Notes under the pieces: model-generated
Database searches by the model: none
Seen by the model: the letters and a program-made list of their open reading frames with translations, nothing else
Told to the model about the DNA's origin: nothing
Position numbers and translations under genes: made by a program
Source: Ilumatobacteraceae bacterium
GTDB lineage: Bacteria > Actinomycetota > Acidimicrobiia > Acidimicrobiales > Ilumatobacteraceae
DNA length: 44,838 bases
NCBI GenBank assembly: GCA_024644465.1
Contig: JAHEKY010000015.1
Location: 1 to 44,838 of the forward strand
Direction of reading: 5' to 3'
In this document: positions 15,241 through 23,082 of the stretch, one piece after another
Layout: every line of letters begins with the position of its first letter
Position numbering within the stretch: the stretch's first letter is position 1

Positions 15241-16497
15241 TCAGCTGAACGACGTCTGGTCGGGTTCGCCCGCCGCTGCCACGGCGATCGGCGACGTCGG
15301 CGCCCGCGCCGGCTCGGGCCACAACGCCTCGCCGGACATCTCGGTCGTCGACCAGCTGCGGTCGACCGCGGATGCAGTCAGGCGCCGGACGTCGCCGGTC
15401 TGCTCCCACAGGACAGCCGGACGCTTGCCGTGCCAGCGCACCGCGTACGAGACCGCTGATCGCGCCGACGTCGGCACCCCGTGGACCTCGAAGTCGGAGC
15501 CGTGCCAACGTGTCGGGATCCCGGCCGGCAGCAGGTCACCGTCGCGGGCGAGATGCCGTTCGACGTCGTCGACGAACCGCCCGACGGACCCCGTCCGGCG
15601 GAGCTCGGAGAACGGGCCGATCGACGCGTCCACCGGGTTCGTCCTGGCCCGCATCCGGCCGATGTCGGCGGCCGCGCGCTCGTCCCGGGCTGCGAGTGCA
15701 ACCCGTTCGGCAGCGGCGAGCGCGGCTGCCAGCGACGGCTGCGCCGACCTGGCGATCGTCTCGAGCGGACCGACGAGCTCGGGTATCCAGTCAGCGGCGG
15801 CTTCCCCGCACCGCACGAGTTCGCCGACGTCGAGGACGAATCCGGCGGGATCGGCGGCGGCGTCCACCGGCCCTTCCAGCGTCAGGTCACAGCGCGCCGC
15901 GAGCACGGCCTCGGCGAGCCCCTCGTCCGGCAGTTCGAGGCGGCTGGCCCGGGACGCCAGGGCGACCCACCCCCGGACGACATCGGCCGGGCCCGGGACG
16001 CTGCCGAGATCGACCGAACGGGCCCGACGGGTGTGGGCGATCGCGACCCGGACCGACGCGCGGTGGCCGACCGGAAACGTGATCGTTTCCGGCGGGAGGT
16101 CGATGCCCTGCACCGGCAGGTCGGCCGGTGGCCGTGCGGACAGGAGGTCGATGCCACAGAACGCGACGGCGAACGGCAGCGGCGAGTCGTTCTCGACCTC
16201 GACGATCGTCAGGCCGCCGGCATCGGCGACCGACCACACCCGCTGAACTGCGTCGCCGTCCGGGATGCGCACGCGGGTCTCCACGACCGGAGCACCATCG
16301 ATGCGCCGCTGCCGGACGGTCGGCTCGAGCTGTGGGCGGTACCAGCGGTCGTCGGCGGCAACGAACCACTCGAGCGTCGGCGCGGCGCCGATCGACCCGG
16401 TGGCGGCCCACGGCGTGACCGCGCCCCACGGCGCCACCGAGGCTCGCCACCGTTGCCCGGTCACCCCGACGGTCGTCGACCCACTCGATGCACTCAC
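15241..16497 (-). CDS. Conserved-looking protein of unknown function
   Basis: 418 residues, no signal peptide or membrane segment. The N-terminal half (about 10-190) is beta-rich, with Trp-rich patches (WRASVAPWGAVTPWA, FVAADDRWYRP) and paired strands. The middle (about 195-330) is helical and Ala-rich. The C-terminal part returns to strands (GIPTRWHGSDFEVHGVPT, YAVRWHGKRPAVLWEQ). A beta-sandwich plus helical layout recalls some carbohydrate-active enzymes, but I see no catalytic motif and make no functional call. It starts with GTG 16497 with TAGCCT 6 nt upstream, divergent from fbiD across 62 bp. Confidence 0.8.
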   Translation of the reverse strand: MSASSGSTTVGVTGQRWRASVAPWGAVTPWAATGSIGAAPTLEWFVAADDRWYRPQLEPTVRQRRIDGAPVVETRVRIPDGDAVQRVWSVADAGGLTIVEVENDSPLPFAVAFCGIDLLSARPPADLPVQGIDLPPETITFPVGHRASVRVAIAHTRRARSVDLGSVPGPADVVRGWVALASRASRLELPDEGLAEAVLAARCDLTLEGPVDAAADPAGFVLDVGELVRCGEAAADWIPELVGPLETIARSAQPSLAAALAAAERVALAARDERAAADIGRMRARTNPVDASIGPFSELRRTGSVGRFVDDVERHLARDGDLLPAGIPTRWHGSDFEVHGVPTSARSAVSYAVRWHGKRPAVLWEQTGDVRRLTASAVDRSWSTTEMSGEALWPEPARAPTSPIAVAAAGEPDQTSFS

Positions 16498-16503
16498 GAG
16501 GGC

Positions 16504-16509
16504 AGGCTA
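16504..16509 (-). promoter_or_regulatory. -10 box, leaderless type (unknown gene 15241-16497)
   Basis: TAGCCT on the minus strand, 6 nt before GTG 16497. Confidence 0.5.
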
Positions 16510-16545
16510 CGCATGACCGGTGAGGAACGCGTCGCTGCTCACACG

Positions 16546-16551
16546 TACAGT
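16546..16551 (+). promoter_or_regulatory. -10 box, leaderless type (fbiD)
   Basis: TACAGT, 8 nt before GTG 16560. Confidence 0.5.
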
Positions 16552-16559
16552 GCAGCTCG

Positions 16560-17165
16560 GTGCGAGTCGCAGCGTTGGTCCCCGTCAAAGGCTTCGCCGC
16601 GGCGAAAGGCCGGCTCACCGATGTGCTCGGCAACGCCGACCGTGCCCGACTCGCCCGCTGGATGGCGACCGAGGTCGTCGACGCCCTGCACAGCTTCGAC
16701 GTCTTCGTCGCCTGCGACGACGCGGACGTGCGCGAGTGGGCGGACGGCCTCGGCGCCGAAGTGATCTGGGGGCCCGGCCTCGGCCTGAACGGTGCGATCG
16801 ACGACGGCACGGCGACGCTCGCGGCCGCCGGATACGACCACGTCGTGATCAGCCACGCCGATCTGCCGCGTCCGGCGTCGCTGACGGCGGTCGCTCGCGC
16901 GGGCACGGTGACGCTCGTGCCGGATCGACGGCGCGACGGCACCAACGTGATGGCGTTCCCACTGACCGACCGCGTCGAGGCGTCGTACGGCCCCGGCTCG
17001 TTCGGCCGCCATTTCGACGCCGCGCGCCGTACCGGGCACGCCGTCGAGATCCGGGTCGACGCCGACCTCGCGCTCGACATCGACACTCGCGACGACCTGC
17101 ACCATCCCCAGATTGACGAGGTACTGCCGCCATGGCTGCGAACGATCCTGGCCAACCGCCCTTGA
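16560..17165 (+). CDS. fbiD: Phosphoenolpyruvate/2-phospholactate guanylyltransferase, F420 biosynthesis
   Basis: 201 residues, one nucleotidyltransferase domain. The N-terminal loop LVPVKGFAAAKGRL is the GTP-binding signature. GLGLNGAIDDG and the metal-binding ISHADLPRP (about 100-108) follow, then VTLVPDRRRDGTNVMAFP, all typical of CofC/FbiD. It activates the phospho-acid that becomes the side chain of coenzyme F420. The other F420 genes are not in the window. The start is GTG 16560, supported by TACAGT 8 nt upstream. Its end overlaps the next gene by 34 bp, suggesting co-transcription. Confidence 0.9.
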   Translation: MRVAALVPVKGFAAAKGRLTDVLGNADRARLARWMATEVVDALHSFDVFVACDDADVREWADGLGAEVIWGPGLGLNGAIDDGTATLAAAGYDHVVISHADLPRPASLTAVARAGTVTLVPDRRRDGTNVMAFPLTDRVEASYGPGSFGRHFDAARRTGHAVEIRVDADLALDIDTRDDLHHPQIDEVLPPWLRTILANRP

Positions 17166-17920
17166 CGGGCTCCGACGGGCCGACCGCGTCGACGTCCGAG
17201 TACGCCACGCCCGCCTCGGCGCTCGCGATCGGGGCCCACCCGGACGACGTCGAGTTCGGCTGCGGCGGCGTGCTCGCGAAATGGGCGGCCGCCGGGTGCG
17301 TGATCCACCACCTCGTGTGCACCGATGGGTCGAAGGGCACGTGGGACGCCGACGCGGACACCGTCGAACTGGCCGCTCGCCGACAGGTCGAACAGCGTGA
17401 CGCGGCGCGCCGGCTCGCGGGCGGCGTCGAGGCGAGCGTCGGCGAGGTCAGATTCCTGGGTCACGTCGACGGTGAACTCGACAGTTCACTCGAGGTGCGC
17501 GGCGAGGTCGCCCGGGTGATCCGGGAACTCAAGCCGGCGGTCGTGTTCGGACACGATCCGTGGAAGCGGTACCGGCTGCATCCGGATCACCGCCACGCCG
17601 GCCTGCTCGCCTGCGAGGGCATCGTTGCGGCACGTGACCCCCACTTCTTCCGTGACCAGGGGCTTGCGCCGCATCGCCCCGACGCGTTGATGCTGTTCGA
17701 GGCCGACGCCCCCGACCACGTCGAGGACGTGACCGGCTTCGTCGATGCGAAGCTCGACGCGCTCGAGGCGCACACGAGCCAGTTCGAGTCGACGATGAAG
17801 GCGCTCGACGAGGAGCAGCTCGGCGCGTTCCGCGAGCGGATCCGGGTTCGCCTGCGCGAACTCGGCGAACCGTTCGATCTCGCGGCCGCCGAGGTCTTCA
17901 AGCTGATCACCGCCCTGTAG
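17132..17920 (+). CDS. PIG-L (LmbE-like) zinc deacetylase
   Basis: 262 residues. The zinc-binding motif AHPDDVEFGCGG starts at residue 35, with H36 and D39 as ligands. The second motif is HPDHRHAG near 150-157 and supplies the third ligand. Enzymes of this fold remove N-acetyl groups from N-acetylglucosamine-type sugars, including steps in mycothiol and bacillithiol synthesis. The exact substrate is not decidable, and a link to the mycoredoxin-like protein is only suggestive. The first 30 residues are a polar extension. The start overlaps fbiD by 34 bp. A strong terminator-like hairpin follows at 17948. Confidence 0.88.
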   Translation: MAANDPGQPPLTGSDGPTASTSEYATPASALAIGAHPDDVEFGCGGVLAKWAAAGCVIHHLVCTDGSKGTWDADADTVELAARRQVEQRDAARRLAGGVEASVGEVRFLGHVDGELDSSLEVRGEVARVIRELKPAVVFGHDPWKRYRLHPDHRHAGLLACEGIVAARDPHFFRDQGLAPHRPDALMLFEADAPDHVEDVTGFVDAKLDALEAHTSQFESTMKALDEEQLGAFRERIRVRLRELGEPFDLAAAEVFKLITAL

Positions 17921-17947
17921 ACGGCTGCGCCCGATCACCGACGCGGA

Positions 17948-17971
17948 ACGGGGGGCCCGAGGGCCCCCCGT
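17948..17971. terminator. Bidirectional terminator-type hairpin
   Basis: Perfect 11-bp arms ACGGGGGGCCC and GGGCCCCCCGT around GA. It lies between the PIG-L stop (17920) and the stop of the convergent basic protein (18004). There is no long T-run, but the stem is very stable. Confidence 0.7.
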
Positions 17972-18003
17972 CTCGCGTGGAGTTCATCCGACCGGGAGTC
18001 GGA

Positions 18004-18441
18004 TCACTTCTTCTTCTTGGCGGCTGCCTTCTTCTTGGCGGGTGCCCTCTTCGCAGCAGCCTTCTTCTTCGTCGCTGCCTTCTTCTTGGCCGGTGCCTTC
18101 CTGGCGGCGGCCTTCTTCTTGGCCGGTGCCTTCTTCGCAGCAGCCTTCTTCTTCGTCGCTGCCTTCTTCTTGGCGGGTGCCTTCCTGGCGGCGGCCTTCT
18201 TCTTGGCGGGTGCCTTCTTCGCAGCAGCCTTCTTCTTCGCAGCTGCCTTCTTCTTGGCCGGTGCCTTCTTGGCAGCTGCCTTTCTCTTGGCCGGTGCCTT
18301 CTTCGCAGCTGCCTTCTTCTTGGCCGGTGCCTTCTTTGCAGCTGCCTTCTTCTTGGCCGGTGCCTTCTTCTTGGCCGGTGCCTTCTTCGCAGCAGCCTTC
18401 TTCTTCGCTGGCGCCTTCTTGGCGGCTCGCTTCGCGGCCAT
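18004..18441 (-). CDS. Lys/Ala/Pro-only histone H1-like basic protein
   Basis: 145 residues built from only six residue types: Lys, Ala, Pro, Arg, Thr and the initial Met. There are no acidic or hydrophobic core residues. It is a chain of repeats such as KKAPAKKKAAA, as in the C-terminal tail of mycobacterial HupB and in H1-like bacterial proteins, and should bind DNA without a fixed fold. It starts 4 nt after the HU gene stop, in a different frame (offset +1), with no strong ribosome binding site. Reinitiation after HU is likely. The DNA contains an 84-nt duplication (18050-18217), so length probably varies between strains. Confidence 0.85.
   Translation of the reverse strand: MAAKRAAKKAPAKKKAAAKKAPAKKKAPAKKKAAAKKAPAKKKAAAKKAPAKRKAAAKKAPAKKKAAAKKKAAAKKAPAKKKAAARKAPAKKKAATKKKAAAKKAPAKKKAAARKAPAKKKAATKKKAAAKRAPAKKKAAAKKKK
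18050..18217. repeat. 84-nt tandem duplication inside the basic-protein gene
   Basis: Two adjacent 84-bp copies (18050-18133 and 18134-18217) differ at two positions, both C/G changes in a GGCCGG versus GGCGGG context. Each encodes 28 residues. A third, partial copy begins at 18218. This is slippage or unequal-recombination substrate in coding DNA. Confidence 0.9.
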
Positions 18442-18445
18442 CAGA

Positions 18446-18730
18446 TCAGCGCTGCCCGTTCAGAGCTTGCTTGAGCGTCGAGCTCGCGCTGAACTTCATC
18501 GCGGTCGACGCCTTGATCTGCACCGGTGCACCGGTCTGCGGGTTGCGGCCTTCGCGAGCGGCGCGCTGCGTCGTGCTGAACGCGCCGAAGCCCGGCCACG
18601 CGACCTTCTCGCCACCCTTCGTGGCGGTCACGACGTGGTCGAAGAACGCGCCCAGTGTCCGCTCGGCGTCGGCTTTCGAAACGCCGGCTGCGTCTGAGAC
18701 TGCCTCGATCAATTCTGACTTGGTTGCCAT
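18446..18730 (-). CDS. HU-family DNA-binding protein
   Basis: 94 residues, one complete HU domain: MATKSELIEAVSDAAGVSK, then GEKVAWPGFGAFSTTQRAAR and the DNA-binding arm REGRNPQTGAPVQIKAS. It bends and compacts DNA as a dimer. The GAGGA ribosome binding site about 6 nt before ATG 18730 fixes the start. In many actinobacteria the HU domain is fused to a Lys/Ala tail (HupB). Here the HU gene stops cleanly with TGA and the tail-like protein is a separate frame 4 nt further on. It is preceded by an AT-rich island with a palindrome (18855-18870). Confidence 0.95.
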   Translation of the reverse strand: MATKSELIEAVSDAAGVSKADAERTLGAFFDHVVTATKGGEKVAWPGFGAFSTTQRAAREGRNPQTGAPVQIKASTAMKFSASSTLKQALNGQR

Positions 18731-19037
18731 TGGGTCCTCTTTCGGATGGTCTGGTGGGTGTTGTCGTCCCGCTCGGGTCCAGGGCCGTTCGGGGTCCAGG
18801 GGCGGAACGACAACCATGTGACCGACCTGGCCACGGGCTTGCAAGTATCAAACACATTGCATTTGCAATGATTAATCGCCGAGCGATTTCGCACCCGGCC
18901 ACGAGAGTCGTCGCCGGATGCAGGATCCGGCCGGGCGACGGTGGCCCATCCACCACCTCGCGCGCTGCCGGGACTACAACAGAACCCGTTGCGCATGAAT
19001 CACCGACCGACGTTCCAGGGTTCCACCGAGGAGTGAG
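18731..19037. other. 307-bp intergenic control region between HU and phoH
   Basis: The longest gap without a gene in the window. It holds an AT-rich island at about 18840-18890 in otherwise GC-rich DNA. That island contains a 16-bp palindrome and, on the minus strand, a GATACT element that could be the -10 box of the HU gene. The right part leads to phoH with a GAGGAG ribosome binding site. I see no RNA gene or further open frame. Confidence 0.6.
18855..18870. promoter_or_regulatory. Palindromic operator candidate upstream of HU
   Basis: CATTGCA-TT-TGCAATG, perfect 7-bp arms in an AT-rich island 125 bp before the HU start. Such a site could bind a repressor or HU/IHF-type protein itself. Function is inferred. 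Confidence 0.45.
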
Positions 19038-20459
19038 ATGACCGACCTGCTTCCGTCTGCTGACACCACCCGCGCGGCGGCCACCGCGTACGAGGCGGGA
19101 CACGGAACAGGGCACGATCCGGGCGCTGACCCCGCCACATCCAAGACGCACACACGACTCGTGCTGGACACCTCGGTCCTGATCGCGGATCCGACCTGCG
19201 TCCTCGAGTTCCGGGACGCCGACGTGATCATCCCGCTGACCGTCGTCGAGGAACTCGACGGGCTGAAGAGCCGTCGGGACGACGTCGGCCGGGCGGCACG
19301 TACCGCGCTGCGCACGCTGGAGGAACTGCGGGTCCGCCACGGCGGCTCGCTCGCGGACGCAGTGCCGACGGGCGCCGACGGCGCGACGGTCCAGATCGAG
19401 ATCAACAACATCCGCAAACACCTGCTCGTCGAACACGGGCTGAACCCGGACGTCCCGGACAACCGCATCATCGGCGCCGCGATCGGGCAGGCGGACTACG
19501 GCCCGACGACGATGGTCAGCAACGACGCGGCCCTGCGAATCAAGGCGGCGCACCTCGGCGTGGACGCTGCCGAACACACCCTCGCCCGAGCCCGCGACGA
19601 CCGCCCGGCGATCGGCTGGACGACGATCGACACGACCCACGAGGCGGTCGACTGTCTCTACGCCGCCGGCGGGATCGCGACCGGTGCGGTGATCGACGAC
19701 GCGATGAGCGAGAACGAATTCGCCGTGCTCCGGTCCGGTTCGCAGTCCGCGCTCGTCCGGGCGGTCGGCGACGAATTCGTACTCCTGCCGCAGCACTCAC
19801 CCGAGCCATGGGGCCTGCGTCCCCGCAACAAGGAGCAGCGGTTCGCGCTCGAGCTCCTGCTCGACCCCGAGATCACGGTGATCGCGCTCGACGGACGCGC
19901 CGGCACCGGCAAGACGCTGCTGGCGATCGCTGCCGGGCTCGAGCAGGTGGTCGAGCAGCGCCGCTTCGAACGACTCGCGATCTACCGCCCGCTCGTCCCG
20001 GTCGGCCGGGCCGACGTCGGCTTCCTCCCCGGTGGGCTCGACGAGAAGCTCGACCCCTGGATGGCGGCGATCCACGATGCGGTCGTCGCCCTGTCCGACC
20101 TCGGCAGCAGCCACGACGCCCGCAACCTGATCGAGGAACTCACCGAGCGCGGCCAGCTGTCGCTCGAGTCGGTCACGTTCCTGCGCGGCCGCTCGCTCCA
20201 GCGCCAGATGGTGATCATCGACGAGGCACAGAACCTCGAGCCGACGACCCTGCGTACGATCCTGACCCGCGTCGGCGAAGGCACCAAGGTGATCTTCACC
20301 GGCGACACGAGCCAGATCGATGCGCCCTACCTCGGCGAGTCGAACAACGCGCTCACGGTGCTGGCGTCGGCGTTCAGCAACCAGCGCTGTTTCGGCCACA
20401 TCACGCTCACATCGTGTGAACGCAGCGACGTCGCCAGCCTCGCCGCCGAACTGCTCTGA
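19038..20459 (+). CDS. PIN-domain PhoH-family ATPase
   Basis: 473 residues. An N-terminal PIN nuclease domain (about 38-180) starts LVLDTSVLIADPT and contains VVEELDGLK and DNRIIGAA with the acidic residues of the site. The PhoH ATPase domain (about 255-470) has the Walker A loop DGRAGTGKTLLA near 283-294, Walker B MVIIDEAQNLEP, and VIFTGDTSQID. Such PhoH2-type proteins act as RNA helicase/ribonucleases. The start is set by GAGGAG 4 nt before ATG 19038. It follows the HU control region and has a leader, unlike most neighbours. Confidence 0.94.
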   Translation: MTDLLPSADTTRAAATAYEAGHGTGHDPGADPATSKTHTRLVLDTSVLIADPTCVLEFRDADVIIPLTVVEELDGLKSRRDDVGRAARTALRTLEELRVRHGGSLADAVPTGADGATVQIEINNIRKHLLVEHGLNPDVPDNRIIGAAIGQADYGPTTMVSNDAALRIKAAHLGVDAAEHTLARARDDRPAIGWTTIDTTHEAVDCLYAAGGIATGAVIDDAMSENEFAVLRSGSQSALVRAVGDEFVLLPQHSPEPWGLRPRNKEQRFALELLLDPEITVIALDGRAGTGKTLLAIAAGLEQVVEQRRFERLAIYRPLVPVGRADVGFLPGGLDEKLDPWMAAIHDAVVALSDLGSSHDARNLIEELTERGQLSLESVTFLRGRSLQRQMVIIDEAQNLEPTTLRTILTRVGEGTKVIFTGDTSQIDAPYLGESNNALTVLASAFSNQRCFGHITLTSCERSDVASLAAELL

Positions 20460-20503
20460 CGGCGCCGCACCCGTGGCCGGCGGCGGCGCGCCGACCGACC
20501 TGG

Positions 20504-20518
20504 GGGCTGTGACAGCCC
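20504..20518. promoter_or_regulatory. Palindrome between phoH and the exonuclease gene
   Basis: GGGCTGT-G-ACAGCCC, perfect 7-bp arms, ending 5 bp before the -10 box of the next gene and 44 bp after the phoH stop. It may be an operator over the promoter, or a phoH end hairpin. Confidence 0.4.
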
Positions 20519-20523
20519 GTGTC

Positions 20524-20529
20524 TATGGT
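20524..20529 (+). promoter_or_regulatory. -10 box, leaderless type (exonuclease gene)
   Basis: TATGGT, 6 nt before GTG 20536. Confidence 0.5.
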
Positions 20530-20535
20530 GGAAGC

Positions 20536-21096
20536 GTGCCACTTCCGAGGTTCGCCGTCGTCGACCTGGAGACATCGGGGTTCTCCGTCCGGCGTCACCG
20601 GATCCTCCAGATCGGCGTCGTCGTGGTCGAGGCGGACGGCACCGTCCTCGACGAGTGGTCGACGCTGGTGAAGCTGCGTTGGCCGCTCCAACGCGTCGGC
20701 CCGACCAAGGTCCACGGCATCACGCGACGGATGCTCGCCGACGCCCCGCGGATGGACGACGTGCTCACCCAGCTCGGAGACCGGCTCGACGGGGCACTGT
20801 TCACCGCCCACAACGCCCGGTTCGACGCGGCGTTCCTCGTGCGCGCAGCACGCCGCCGCACCGGCCTCGAGCTCGGGCCCCGGTTGTGCACGCTGCGGAT
20901 GTCGCGGCGGCTCGACCCCGAACGACAGGCATCCCACCGGCTGAGCGACGTCTGCGCGCGGTACGGCGTGGTGCTCGATCGGCCGCACGACGCGCTCGCC
21001 GATGCCGCCGCGACCGCCGCCGTCCTGCCGCACCTGATCACCGCGCACGGCATCACCGACCGCGACGATCTGGCCCCGTTCCTCGACCGGGCGTGA
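20536..21096 (+). CDS. DEDDh 3'-5' exonuclease (DnaQ epsilon-like)
   Basis: 186 residues. Exo I motif is FAVVDLETSGFS with the D and E ligands. Exo II is FTAHNARFDAAFL. Exo III is RPHDALADAAATAAV, with the DEDDh histidine and final Asp. It removes nucleotides from 3' ends; whether it serves proofreading or RNA/DNA trimming is unclear, since there is no polymerase-binding or GIY-YIG extension. GTG 20536 is used because the fold begins 5 residues later and a TANNNT box precedes it by 6 nt. The convergent pafC stop is only 7 bp away. Confidence 0.9.
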   Translation: MPLPRFAVVDLETSGFSVRRHRILQIGVVVVEADGTVLDEWSTLVKLRWPLQRVGPTKVHGITRRMLADAPRMDDVLTQLGDRLDGALFTAHNARFDAAFLVRAARRRTGLELGPRLCTLRMSRRLDPERQASHRLSDVCARYGVVLDRPHDALADAAATAAVLPHLITAHGITDRDDLAPFLDRA

Positions 21097-21103
21097 GCCC
21101 CGG

Positions 21104-22078
21104 TCAGCGGGTGTAGGCGGCAAGGACCTGCGCCGCCATCGCGGCCACGTCCGCGGCCATGCCGTCCGGTTCGACGACCACCGCGTCCGGTCCGAGCCGG
21201 ATCAGCAGGCGCGTCAACCAGCGCGGCGTCGCAACCGGTAGGCGGACTTCGACCCATCCGGGTCGGCCGTCGACATCGCGGACGTCGTCGACCGGGTACT
21301 GCTCGACGACCCACTGGGCGGCAGGTGCGAGACGGATCACCGCTCGCGGCACGTCGGCGTCTGTGAAGAACTGGCCGGGCGCCGCGATCGGTTCGGTCGT
21401 CTCGACCGAACGGCCGGTCGCCACCACCGACTCGATCCGATCGATCCGGAACGTGCGTCGCTGGCCGGACGATTCGTCGTCCGCCACGACGTACCAGTTG
21501 CCCGAGTCCGCGAAGACGTGACGGGGCACGATCGTGCGCTCGCCGAGTTCGTCGCGTGCCGGCGAGTAGTAGGTGATCCGCAGCTCGGCGTTCTCCGCGA
21601 CCGCTTCCGCGAGATCGTCGGTCAGCGCAGGCCGGGCGAGGTCGATCGCGACGCCGGCGGTGTCATCGGACGAGTCGGCCACGTCGCTGTGCACGCCGAC
21701 GTCGGACAGCGCAGACGCGAGCTTGCGCAGCCCGCGGCCCAGCGGCCCGTCCGGGTCCGCGCCCGGCAGCTCCATCGCCGCCCGCGCCGACGCGAGCAAC
21801 GAGAAACCCTCCGGCGCGGTGAGCCGCAGCGGCCGAGTGAACAGGCGGGGGATGCCGACGAAGACGATGCCGTCGTCGACGAACACGTCGATCATCTCGT
21901 CGACGAACGGCGGCAGGCCGCACATCGCCACGAGTTCGAGGTCTTCCTGCACCTCGGACTCCGGCAGGTCGTATCGCGCCGCGACGTCGGCCAACGGCAC
22001 CTCGCCGACCTCCATCAACCACGGAAGCATCACGAGCAGACGACCGAGGCGTTCCTCGGCTCTGCGCGGCCCACTCAC
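21104..22078 (-). CDS. pafC: WYL-domain regulator PafC
   Basis: 324 residues. A helix-turn-helix start (RLGRLLVMLPWLMEVGEVPL, then YDLPESEVQEDLELVAMCG) is followed by a middle domain and a WYL domain near 180-290 (ELRITYYSPARDE, NWYVVADDE, RTFRIDRIESV). PafB and PafC together activate the LexA/RecA-independent DNA-damage response in mycobacteria. The start is GTG 22078, overlapping the pafB stop by 4 bp (GTGA), so they are coupled. No Pup-proteasome or tat genes lie next to it here, unlike the common actinobacterial arrangement. Confidence 0.9.
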   Translation of the reverse strand: MSGPRRAEERLGRLLVMLPWLMEVGEVPLADVAARYDLPESEVQEDLELVAMCGLPPFVDEMIDVFVDDGIVFVGIPRLFTRPLRLTAPEGFSLLASARAAMELPGADPDGPLGRGLRKLASALSDVGVHSDVADSSDDTAGVAIDLARPALTDDLAEAVAENAELRITYYSPARDELGERTIVPRHVFADSGNWYVVADDESSGQRRTFRIDRIESVVATGRSVETTEPIAAPGQFFTDADVPRAVIRLAPAAQWVVEQYPVDDVRDVDGRPGWVEVRLPVATPRWLTRLLIRLGPDAVVVEPDGMAADVAAMAAQVLAAYTR

Positions 22079-23040
22079 GACGCCGCCCGGCCGGAGAGCT
22101 CGCGGAGCCACGACACGATGCCGTCACGCACGTCGTCGGGCCCGAGAACGACGGCGTGGTCGAGCAGCCCCAGCACCCAGGACCGGAACGCCGCGAGGTT
22201 CGTCGCAGGCACCGTCACGTCGACGCTGCCGTCGGGATGGCGGGCGAGGACTCGGTCTGCACCGAGCTCACGTTCGATCGCGGCGGCGCGCGTCACATCG
22301 ATCCGCACCATCGCCTCGACGCCGTCGGCCGGTGCGTGGCCGATCTGCTTCGGGTCTGCCGGGAACGCATCCCGCGGGTCGAATGACGGCGGTCGCTCGA
22401 ACGAGTCGGGCTCGCCGGCCTCGAGCGAGTCGGACCCGAAGCGGTCGACGCGAAACGTGCGCTGCTCACCTCGGTCGCGGTCATGGCCGACGACGTACCA
22501 GAACCCGCCGCGCAGCAGCAGCCCGTACGGCTCGACGTGGCGCGACTCGCCGCGATAGCCGAAGCGGATCGGCGACCGCGACGCCACGGCTGCCCGCAGC
22601 ACCGGCAGTTCCGGGCGGTCCGGGACGACCGCCGAGACCGGCAGCCGATCGCCGCTCGACAGCTCCCCTCCCAGCTTCCAGATCGCGTCGCGGCCGGCGG
22701 ACGAACCGCTGCGCACCGCCGCAACGGCCACCTGCAGCGCCCGCATCTCGTCGACCTCGAGCTGCAGGTCGGCGAGTTCGTACTTGCGGCGCTGGATGCG
22801 GTAGCGCGAGGACCCGGCCTCGGACCCGGCGTCGACCGTCTCGATGTCGATCGGTACACCGAGGTCGCGCAGCGCCGCCTTGTCGCGCTCGAACGCGCCA
22901 CGTCGCGCCCGCGCCCCGTCGGGGTAGTGCGGCGCGAGCTCGGCCGTGATCTGGACCTGGGTCAGCGGCTCCGGCGTCTCCAGCAGCAGCGCGAGCAGGT
23001 TCGTCAGCCGCTCGACCCGATCGCCCCGCTTCGTCGCCAC
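22075..23040 (-). CDS. pafB: WYL-domain regulator PafB
   Basis: 321 residues. The N-terminal winged helix reads DRVERLTNLLALLLETPEPL, then ITAELAPHYPDGARARRGAFERDK. The WYL domain is in the second half (PIRFGYRGESRHVEPYGLLL, FWYVVGHDRDRGEQRTFRVDR). It heads the pafB-pafC pair and would form a heterodimer with PafC sensing DNA damage, probably through the WYL domain binding nucleic acid. It starts with GTG 23040. The upstream hydroxyacyl-CoA dehydrogenase gene is in the same direction, with a 42-bp gap. No clear promoter box was found. Confidence 0.92.
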   Translation of the reverse strand: MATKRGDRVERLTNLLALLLETPEPLTQVQITAELAPHYPDGARARRGAFERDKAALRDLGVPIDIETVDAGSEAGSSRYRIQRRKYELADLQLEVDEMRALQVAVAAVRSGSSAGRDAIWKLGGELSSGDRLPVSAVVPDRPELPVLRAAVASRSPIRFGYRGESRHVEPYGLLLRGGFWYVVGHDRDRGEQRTFRVDRFGSDSLEAGEPDSFERPPSFDPRDAFPADPKQIGHAPADGVEAMVRIDVTRAAAIERELGADRVLARHPDGSVDVTVPATNLAAFRSWVLGLLDHAVVLGPDDVRDGIVSWLRELSGRAAS

Positions 23041-23082
23041 GGCGACCAGTCAAGCAGGCGGCACCGGCATCCAGGCGCCCCG

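Noticed and set aside
18004-18441. CRISPR-like or satellite array
   Set aside because: Repeats are adjacent without unique spacers and encode a continuous Lys/Ala/Pro protein with a start and stop.
18430-18450. Simple stop-codon readthrough joining HU to the basic protein
   Set aside because: The two frames differ by +1, so readthrough alone cannot fuse them; only a frameshift or reinitiation could.
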